Source: Phyllostachys edulis (lineage: Eukaryota; Streptophyta; Magnoliopsida; Poales; Poaceae). Taken from it: DNA of 64,000 nucleotides. Below the pieces are notes generated by a model. It ran no database searches. It had not been told where the DNA came from and saw nothing but the letters and a program-made list of their open reading frames with translations. This document shows, piece by piece, positions 48,198 to 57,400 of the stretch. The stretch's first letter is position 1, and each line of letters starts with the position of its first letter. The translations under genes were made by a program, and so were the position numbers. The stretch is from contig CM070557.1 of the NCBI GenBank assembly GCA_036346405.1, positions 56,054,016 to 56,118,015 of the forward strand, given 5' to 3'.

Positions 48198-48855
48198 CAT
48201 TTGCAGGTACGGGGTGCCGCGAGACATCGTCACCGATAACGGCACCCAGTTTGATTCCACGACTTTCAAGGCGTTTTGTCATCATGGCCTCAGATCACAA
48301 TACGCCTCCTGTGGCCACCCCGAGGCCAATGGAGCCGTGGAGCGCCAATGGCAACTCGATCGCCGCCTCAACAAGCGCCTCGTGGGATCGCTAAGGGGCT
48401 CGCCGGAAGAGCTCTGAAGGCATTATGGGCCCTCCGCGACAACGCTTACTCAAGCCACGGCTTCCCCGTTCAAGGCTGTCGGGGGCGGCAATGACCCTGG
48501 CGAGCTCGCCGCAAGATCTCTGCGAGCAACACAAGATATCGACCCTGCCAATCGCGAAGTCTCCCTCGACCTCCTAGAAGAAACTCGCGTCGAAGCAATC
48601 TCAACCATGGCCAAATACACGGATGGCATGGCAAGATCATACAACAAGAAAGTGAGGCCCCGCCCGCTCGCACCTGACGACATGGTCCTTAAACGAGTCG
48701 CCAACCCCTCCACAGTGGGCAAGCTCGAGTCTAAGTGGGAGGGCCCCTACATCATCACCAAGAGCACAAGGGCCACAAGACACTACATCACTACCGGAGA
48801 GGGCCAACAAATCGGCCATACAGAACGCCAAGAGCTCAGCAGATTCTACCCCTAG

Positions 48856-49084
48856 AAGGTTTTTCTTTTGTATTTTGTACAAAGGCCCGACCGCGCCCGG
48901 ACAATGGATCCACCCCTCCTCCAAACCCGCCCAGTGGGACCTCGGGGCGGCATGTACAAATATGTAACTTTTGGGAACTTGCTGCCATTACGAAGAAGAC
49001 GACATGGGGCAACTACCTCGCGGTCACCGCTCTACAACCTCAAGCCACCGCGCATGGCCCTAGGCCCCGGTGCACATAAGGGCT
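48856..49084 (+). other. Region between Tat pol and the tandem array
   Basis: Post-pol, untranslated-looking DNA of the Tat element. Open frames here are short and unrecognised. Confidence 0.5.
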
Positions 49085-50045
49085 CAAGAATGGGGGACGG
49101 CGCGAGGCTTCGCCTCCCCCGAACAAAAAAGATCAGGGCTCCTTGGAGCCCTATCTAAAAAAGAACGGGGGGCGCGCGAGCTTCTCCCCCCGAACAAAGA
49201 TCGGGGCTCCCTGAGCCCTATCTAAAAATGAATGGGGGATGGCGCGAGGCTTCGCCTCCCCCAAACAAAAAAGATCAGGGCTCCCCAGAGCCCTATCTAA
49301 AGAGAATGGGGGACGGCGCGAGGCTTCGCCTCCCCGAACAAAGATCTGGCTCCCGAGCCCTATCTAAAATGAATGGGGGCGGCGCGACGCCGCCTCCTGA
49401 ACAAAGATCGGGGCTCCCTGAGCCCTATCTAAAGAGAATGGGATCGGCGAGGCCGCCTCCCAACAAAGATCGGGGCTCCTGAGCCCCATCTAAAAGAACG
49501 GGGGGCGCACGAGGCTTCGCCTCCCAACAAACATCGTGGCTCCCTGAGCCCCATCTAAAAAAGAATGGGGGCGGCATGAGCCTTCTCCCCGAACAAAGAT
49601 CGGGGCTCCCTGAGCCCTATCTAAAAAGAACGGGATTCGCGAGGCTTCGCCTCCCCAACAAAGATCGGGGCTCCCGAGCCCTATCTAAAATGAATGGGGA
49701 CGGCGCGACGCCGCCCCCCCGCACAAAGATCTGGCTCCCGAGCCCTATCTAAAGAGAATGGGGGCGGCGCGAGGCTTCGCCTCCCGAACAAAGATCGGGG
49801 CTCCTGAGCCCTATCTAAAATGAATGGGGGCGCGCGACGCCTCCCTCCCAAACAAAGATCTGGCTCCTGAGCCCTATCTAAAGAGAATGGGGGCACGAGG
49901 CTTCGCCTCCTCGAACAAAGATCGGGGCTCCTGAGCCCTATCTAAAAATAATGGGGGCGGCGACGCCGCCTCCCCGAACAAAGATCGTGGCTCCTGAGCC
50001 CTATCTAAAGAGAAGGAGGGGACGGCGCGAGGCTCTGCCTCCCCC
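49085..50045. repeat. Tandem array of about 15 units of 60-75 bp, each with two hairpins
   Basis: Units start with GAATGGGGG or a variant at about 49088, 49167, 49229, 49304, 49370, 49436, 49496, 49562, 49628, 49692, 49757, 49822, 49887, 49950 and 50012. Each holds GAGGCTTCGCCTC (stem GAGGC/GCCTC) and GGGCTCCCTGAGCCC (stem GGGCTC/GAGCCC), joined by ACAAAGATC and closed by TATCTAAAA. Units vary by small indels, many inside the hairpins. Open frames across it are by-products of repetition. Confidence 0.92.
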
Positions 50046-50205
50046 GAAACAAACAAGAGGAATCGACCAAGGCAGACCTTGGTGAAGGTCGTGCAGTACA
50101 ATCACGTCGATATTATTAAAAAATACTCAACACAAGGTACATCTCATCACGTTACAACACGAAACAGCAGGGAGGACAAATTGTTGATACGCAGCTTCGC
50201 CCGCG

Positions 50206-50394
50206 TCACGGGTCGTACATGTTTGGGACAAAGTCCCACTCTTCCCTATGTGTTGCCCAAGCAAACAACTCCTCGTCAGACGCCCCAGAAGCAACTAGCT
50301 GCTCGTATTGCCTCTGTATAACCACGTCTTCGGGAGTATCCGACGAGCTTGTCGAAGCCTCCCAGACGCGGAGGCACCAGGGTCCCCGCCGCAC
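50206..50394 (-). CDS. Antisense ORF between Tat pol and 3' LTR
   Basis: A minus-strand frame of 62 codons encodes an acidic, helix-prone peptide with DTPEDVVIQRQYEQLV and SDEELFAWATHREEWDF, ending in a stop at 50206-50208. An overlapping frame (50276-50557) stays open upstream, so a longer antisense protein may have been broken by an indel. Some Tat-lineage elements such as maize Grande are known to carry an antisense gene (gene23) in this position. Whether this is a homologue I cannot say without a search. Confidence 0.4.
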   Translation of the reverse strand: MRRGPWCLRVWEASTSSSDTPEDVVIQRQYEQLVASGASDEELFAWATHREEWDFVPNMYDP

Positions 50395-50525
50395 TAACGC
50401 CCCCTGCCTTCAAAGGCCGCGTCTCCTCTCTCACAAGACCTCTGCGCCTCGCCAACACGGAAAACATCTTCATAGAGCAATTTGATTGGCCTCTTCCATC
50501 GCCGCCACTTCGCCATGGCACATGA

Positions 50526-51109
50526 TGTTCGACACTAAATCCACTGCCCTCACGCAAGACAGCAACAACTCAAGGACTGCGATGCCGGGGTCCCGCAGGA
50601 CCACGACGAAGGCCTCCGGATGGGCCCCGAGGCCCTCGGAGGAGCGTCCGGGGCCCGGCGGTGAACCAGAGGCACCCCTGAAGTGTCCGGAGGCTCGAGG
50701 TGGTCCCCGAGGCCCGGAGGGTCCCCGAGACATGAGTGAGACACCCCGAGGAGGGGCTACGGCGGTCCTCGTCACACCGACCAGTAGGGGCACGCGAGAG
50801 GTAGACTGGTCCACAACCCGGTAGGCCAGTCCAGTGAGGACTACTGTGCTCCCTGCACCTACTCCTAGGCTTAGAAACCCTCTTCCCTCTACGCCCGTGT
50901 ACTTCACTAGGGATACAAGTGTAATTCCATGTACTAGGGGCGTGAGGCTATAAATAGCCCTCCTCCTCACCGTAAAAGGATCCTTCTTTTGGCAATAAAA
51001 GTGAGAGCATTTCTAGTCCGAACTCCCCATCAGAGACCCTTCGGCCCCTTCTTACGAGGCGGAGGGTCTCCCCTCTTGTTTACTATCTGGTCCAGTTTAT
51101 ACCACGACA
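50526..51109 (+). repeat. 3' LTR of the Tat-lineage element
   Basis: About 584 bp. It matches the 5' LTR from CCGGATGGGCC onward and ends TATACCACGACA before the CATAT duplication. The first 60 bp are diverged, so the left edge is approximate. TATAAATA is at 50949-50956 and AATAAAAG at about 50994. Confidence 0.9.
50949..50956 (+). promoter_or_regulatory. TATA box of the Tat 3' LTR, facing the P450 gene
   Basis: GGCTATAAATAGCCC as in the 5' LTR. It points toward the P450 start codon 533 bp downstream and could act as an alternative promoter. Confidence 0.6.
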
Positions 51110-51145
51110 CATATCTTGATGTTATCATTTTCTTAGAGGAGGTCT

Positions 51146-51291
51146 GATTATTTGCCACTGTTAAAGATATTCAATTCAGGATTTGTCACTTATATATCTA
51201 TAACATATGATCTGAAAACCTAGATATCATTCACATATAAAGTGATAAATCCTAAAATCTACATCTTTGCCATGGCAAATAATTAATTATT
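51146..51291. mobile_element. MITE with ~45 bp inverted repeats in the P450 upstream region
   Basis: GATTATTTGCCACTGTTAAA ... GGATTTGTCACT (51146-51190) pairs with AGTGATAAATCC ... GCAAATAATTAATT (51241-51290) with several mismatches. The body is AT-rich. GATTATTTGCCAC termini are familiar from a common grass MITE. No clean target-site duplication found. Confidence 0.6.
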
Positions 51292-51488
51292 CTTTTTTAG
51301 AGGATATCCTCCGTTGTTAACACACACTCTTCTAAAGTTGTTACCTGCAGATCTTTTTCAGAGGAGCCGTAGGCGAATGCTCCATCTCCTCTCTTCTTCC
51401 TACCGAGGGAGAGCTCCAGCTCTCGCCACCAGCCGCCAGCTACACCCGCTCCCCACCCCACCCTCCTCTCTCGTGCGCCCTCGCGGCC

Positions 51489-54400
51489 ATGGCCTCCTCC
51501 TGCAACGCCGCCGTGCCGTACACCCTCCTGGGCGCGCTCCTCAGCGGCGGCACCGCGCGGCAGGCGTGCGGCGGCGGCGGCCGCACCTTCCTCCGCGATT
51601 ACGCCCAGCGCGGCACCAACGCGCTGCTGTGGGTGGCCCTCATCGCCGTCACGTGGGTCCTGCTGCGCCGCCTCGCCGCGCTGCTCCGCCTCTGGGCCAT
51701 CGGCTCCCGCCTGCCCGGTCCCCCCGCCCTCCTCGCCGACCCCGGCCTCGCCACCGTCCGCCGCACCGGCGGCGACATCACCGGTTGGTCCCTCCTCCCC
51801 GTCTCCCCGTTCATATTACTAGTATTAGGTTCGATTGGTTGGGTTTGGTTGATTTTATGGTGTCTCTGGTGGGTACTGGATTGGATTTGGCGCGAGCTCG
51901 GCCCCTTCGCAGGCTAGAATTTTGGGTATGGCCTTTTTTTAGACGCTCGGCTGTCCATGTGGGCACTGTTCGATTGGGAACTGGATGTGATTGCAGCAAT
52001 TTGATTCGAGATTTAGTAACGCCTCCTTGAGATGCGGAATATTCAGTTACAAGCTAGCAACGTGAGTACTGACCGATTGGGAATTTGGTCTGGTTTTCAT
52101 TAATTGATGTGAGATTTGCTTTAGTTTAAGTGCCAACCTGGGTGGAGTTCGACTGGCATGTCAATTTGCCTGATTTGAAATGTGTCAAGCCCTTTAGCCT
52201 ACTTCATGACAAATTTGTATCTCCTGGGCCTGTAAGTCAGTGAATTAGTGATTTAGGTGTAAACTGTTATTGGCAGCTCTGTTTGCTGGTATCTGGATGC
52301 GATCTGTGCAATTGACATGATATTTTGCATAAAAAGATTATTTTGTTAACTTTTAGTCTGGTGTTGAGATCTTTTTGCTGAACTTGATGTTTTGTCAACA
52401 CAGTAAGGGCACTGAATAGTTAGCACAGTTGACCTTAATTCGGCATATATTTGCCAGGGTTTGCTTATGATGTGGCGATTTGCTAGGCATTGCTTTGGCG
52501 CTTAATTTGCACCAAAGTTCGAAACATATATATAATTATGATAAATTTAATACACTATGAATGGAAATAAGCTAAATCACTTGTGTTAATTGTTAGGCTT
52601 TGTGTTAATTGTGTTGATCTAGTTGTCTGCTATTTCATTACTTCTTTGGTCCTAATCATGGTAAAACTTTAAGTCTTGAACTTCCCCCTTGTTTAGTATT
52701 AAGGAAATATTGGACAAAAAGCTGATGTACTATAAGGTTTAACCTGCCTGGATGGAACTGTTTATTGCAATTTTTCCAGAAGAGGATTTCGAGTTACTTC
52801 ACCACAAATTGTCTCCTATTGATGAATTTTTTTTAACACGATCAATTTTTTTCAGCAATTTGACACCCATTAAATTAAATATAAATCACACCATGTATTC
52901 TAACTCCTGGAAATGGACACTTTTCACAGAACTTACTAAGCGCAAGATTGAGTATACTGTGTTGAAAATACTAGAAATAGATGGGTACCTATAACTGGCC
53001 ACATTATTTTGTCAACGAATAATTTTTGGTCCCATGCGATCCTGTATTTATGGTATTGTGTTGTCTTTTCCTGGTTGGTCAAATGAGCATGGGCATAGGC
53101 TGGCCCAACTCAACTCTGTAGGGCCCAGATTATTCAAGGCTCAAGCACATGGGTACTTTGTATAGATAAATAGCTGGTTGTAAAGCATTATGTAATACAA
53201 TTCTGGAAATTGATCTAATGGAGATTTTTAGCAGATTTACTACTGTAAATTTCCACTTTATGCTTCATTACTGTAAAACTGAAAGACATTGTTTGAAGTT
53301 TGAACCTTGTTAGTGCAACAAAGAGATTTTCTTTAACAATTTTGTGAGTAAGGCTGTGTGTAGCTTGATTCCTGATCAATGATCATATCTTTGAACTGCT
53401 TTATTTTGCAGGTTATCTGTCGAAGTTACATGGCAGTTATGGCCCAATTATTCGACTGTGGCTAGGACCCTCTCAACTACTTGTCTCAGTTAAAGATGCT
53501 AGCCTAATTAAAGAGATGCTAACAAAGGCTGAAGATAAGTTACCGTTAACTGGGAGGACATATAATTTAGCTTGTGGAAGACTCGGTCTATTCATTTCCT
53601 CATTCGAGAAGGTATGTGTTTCAACACGATAAAAAACCATGTGGAGTCTGTAGTATTACTTCTTATTGTTTCTTGTTTGTCTTGACATATGTGTTTTTTA
53701 TGCTAGTTATAATTGGCAGATGGTACATACAATTGTTGCTTTGATTTCTTTTACTATTTTTAATGCTTTTGTCCTGTTTTTTCAGGTCAAAAGTAGGAGG
53801 GAATCACTGAAAGTATTCTTGAATGAAAAACTTAACATTGGCGCCGGTGGAAGTTCTTTCAAGATCATTGAAGTTGTCCTTGATAGAATTGACTCTATTA
53901 TGGCCAAGGATTTTCTGGACTGCAGATCTTTTTCCCAACACATGGCATTTAACATCATTGGCTCAGCTCTTTTTGGTGATGTCTTCTTTGATTGGTCTGA
54001 TGCTGCTGCGTATGAGGAGCTTCTGATGATGGTTGCAAAGGATGGTTGCTTCTGGGCTTCTTATGCAGTTCCCCCATTTTGGAAACCTGGTTATAGGAGG
54101 TACCGGACCCTATGTGCTCAGCTGAAGATCTTAACGGAAGGCATTATCAGAAAATCCAGAGACCAAAATAGTGTACTTAGCCATATTGATTTGAGATCCT
54201 GTCAGAAAAATGAAATGATAAAAGATCCAGATAGAGGTGTTTCTCTGCTAGATGGCATGCTATTAGGTCGTTGTCTCCATGGGGCAGTTGAAGGGCCTCT
54301 CAGTTCAGAAGAGGAAATATGTGGGAACATCGTGGGTTTGATGTTGCATGGAATTTCCACATCTGCTAATCTGATTGGCAGCATTTTAAGGAGGCTTGTC

Positions 54401-57400
54401 TTGTACCCAAAGTTGCAAGACCAGGTACACGTTATTTCTTTCACTTCTCTCTGTTGCAAATTGTCCTTCACAATGACATATGTTGCATACCCTCTAGTAC
54501 TTTTCATTCCTTTGTCCTTTGCTTATGCAACATACGCCCCCCCCCACCAACCCTTGTAGCATCTTGATAGTCTCAAGTTATACTATTTTTGTTTTTTATT
54601 CATATTACATAATATCTCCTCCTGGTTAATTTGACTTGGGTGGAGTGACTTCTACTCCATTGATCATTTGATGTTCATTGACATGGAATCCTTTTTTGTA
54701 GTGGTTTGTTTGTGTTTATACTGTTTCTCTTGTTAGATGGAGAGGGAGAGGGAAAATGTGAATGGTTGGTTGTATTGCAATAGCCTAATGGGCAATATAT
54801 AGAGTACAAGGGACACAAAACTAAACCCTAGAACAATAGGGAAATACCACAAATACCCTTAACACCTCCGCCCCCCTCAAATGCAAGGCGTACGTAATAG
54901 CATTGCATTTGGAAAGGGTTCACGCTAAAATAGGGAAATCCCAAAATCTGAGTCTTGATAATGTCGTCATAGCGTGCAACTCTTGCAAAATATGTCGAGT
55001 ATCAAAAGATCTCCTCACATCCTGGGTCATGCGACAGCCCATAAAGCACAAGGTGCAGGGGCTGAGAAAGTAGAAGCAAGCAGGAGCAAAGTTGATCGCG
55101 GCAACACGACGAAGAAAATAATGAAACCGACGGGAATAAACAAAACTGTCAAATCAAGCCGTAGAGGAATGGATAAGAGTATGGCGGTGCAGATCGAAGC
55201 CCTAGACGGTTGCGGCGCAGTGCACAAGAATCGCGGCGGCATTAGAAGCTCGGGGCGGCGGCTTAGAGAGAAGTGGCGGTATCATAACAACTTCTACGGT
55301 TTGAAACGGCTCGGAGAGAAGAGCGGCGGCTGCTGCCATGCGAAAGGGAAGGAATGAGCCAGGAAGCAATCGGCTAACTGACAAGGACTTTGTGGACTTA
55401 CACGACTTAGACGAATTCAAAGATAGTGTTAAGGACTTGGATGGACTCAAAGGAGCAGCAACACTCTTTTAACAGCAGAAGAAACTGTGAGAAGCCGGAG
55501 CTAGAGAAGCCAAAGCAGAAACCGAAACCGGTGAAGCCGGAGCGGCTCCAGCCAGATCTGGTTATAAACCAGATCTCACCCTGTTCTCCCTCGCCCCCGT
55601 TGCTCTCTTCCTTCCGGCAGAGGCCTCCTCTCTTGAGGCAGGTCACAGGCTTTTTGGACCTAGAACGAAGCTAAAATTTTGGGCCTTTTTATATGAACAT
55701 GATAATGCTACTAGTACTACCCATTGGTAGTATATACACACATATACAAAATATTACTAATAAGCGATTCACTTTGAATGCAAAAGCAACATTCATATGA
55801 AATAATTTGTATACATATTAAATTACCTCAAAATTTCTTCTAACATTCCTTGATGCGAAGTCATCGATGATGGTTTCAATATCAATCTCATCCAACAATC
55901 GCTTCTCAATGCATAATGTTGCCAATCCATTTAACCTCTCTTGTGACATTGTAGATCTCAAATAGTTCTTGATAATTTTAATTTTGAGAAGCTTCTTTGG
56001 TGATGCCACATCACGGTATAGTAAACAAGATGCGATAAGCAATGGAAGTACTAGGATAACAATCACATACGAACAAACTCAAAAATCTCCATAGTCATTT
56101 CTCTATCCGCAAAGCGGATTGCGAACCCTTAGCTCGAAATTAGATCATTTAAATCAATGTCGATGAGCCATTATGAGAGAAAGCTCTTGCCAATGTTGTG
56201 CAACACAAATTTAGTTTAGGACCATCCAGGACTTCAAACTTGTTGAACTCATTAAAACCCAAATATCTCATTAAATGACCGGAGTTGTTCAAATCTACTT
56301 TTCAATGATCTTTTGCCATATCAACCATAACCGAAAGTAACTAACTTTAAAATCCTTCTCGACTTGCAAGATGACTTCCTCACTATTATTTTCATCAAAA
56401 TGTTTCTTTCTAAGAGCACGACGCTTTCACAGAAATGATGGCTCAACACCCATTTCGGATGCAATTTCTTTAGCAATGACCATACTAGAAGCAAACCCAT
56501 CATTCCTATAGGTCTCAAGTAATCCATTATGCCTTCTATCCGTGCATGGCGTAATCAATGCACATAGATGATGATTGCAATTTTTGCTCACTTTATTGAC
56601 AACAAATAGAATGTCATGCCAAATAACCATGCCAAAATGAATTCAAAGTCGACGCAGACAGTCTATATACATATCTGGTGGGGCCCATCTATTTAAATGG
56701 GCTGGGGCGTCCGTCCTCCGCCCCCAAGGGGCTGCTCTTCTCCTCGGGCTCCTCCTTCCTGGGCTCCTCGTGCTCCTCCGGCGGCTGGTGGCGTGGTGGC
56801 CCACGGGGCGGCGACCAGAGAGAGCCCAGGGGGTCTCAGGTTTGGAGGGAAAGAGGCGGCCGAGGAGGGCTGCGTAGTGGAGGACGACGCGGCGGAGACC
56901 GAGCAGCGTTCGAAGCCCAGGCGACGCGGAGGGGCCTGAGGCGGCGCAACGAAGGTGCCCGGGGACGACGGCGGCTGGATCCGGGCGAGGCGGAGGAGGA
57001 TGGTGAGGGAGCCGCCATGGCAGCCCGAGGGAGAAAGGAGCTGCGGCAGTAGCCTGAGGGAGATGCGGCGAAATCTGGGGCCGTGCGGTCGTCGGGGCGT
57101 CGTGGATGGCGCGGAGCAAAGGAGGGGGGCGGCATTGGACCCGAGAGGCGGCAGCCCGAGCGTCGTGGCAGCTTGAAGAACCTCCCCTTCTGCATGGATC
57201 CGGCTAGATCCGTGCGAGAGAAGGCCAGGCGGTGGCGTAGCCGGCCGGGATCGAGCTCGGAGACAACCCGATGATGCTGGATCTGGACGAGAGACGGCGG
57301 ATCCGCTGGGATCGAGCTCGAAGACTGTTGCTTGCTGCTTGATGTGCTGGACACTAAAAGGTGGCCGCCCTCGGGAGTAGAGATTGCTCCTCCCAGGGCA

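Larger units (their letters stand above)
43960..48855 (+). pseudogene. Tat-lineage pol, part 3: integrase, split by solo LTR C
   Basis: The N-terminal and core parts run to 44452 (MGMEIIGPFP-like and YFSRWVEAEPV-like motifs at about 44295-44400). The core resumes at 48198 with YGVPRDIVTDNGTQFDSTTF and GHPEANGAVERQW. The C-terminal part (48607-48855, 82 residues) ends with HTERQELSRFYP and a stop. Short coding stretches are good but shifts break the frame near 44220 and 48290-48480. Confidence 0.8.
23024..51109 (+). mobile_element. Tat-lineage Ty3/gypsy retrotransposon carrying nested Tekay-like insertions
   Basis: LTRs at both ends (23024-23649 and about 50526-51109) begin near TGTCG and end in CGACA. 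The 5 bp duplication CATAT is exact on both sides (23019-23023 and 51110-51114). A primer-binding site follows the 5' LTR. Internal order is gag, protease, RT, RNase H, a second RNase H, integrase, which marks the Tat lineage. Two later insertions (25141-41373 and 44453-48197) account for about 20 kb; without them the element would be about 8.1 kb. All coding parts carry frameshifts or stops. Confidence 0.93.

Noticed and set aside
49085..50045. CRISPR-like array or protein-coding repeat
   Set aside because: Units are contiguous with no unique spacers, in a plant retrotransposon; open frames are by-products of the repeat.
51314..52030. 238-codon frame overlapping P450 exon 1
   Set aside because: It reads the GC-rich exon in another frame and runs into intron 1; the P450 frame has homology and splice support.
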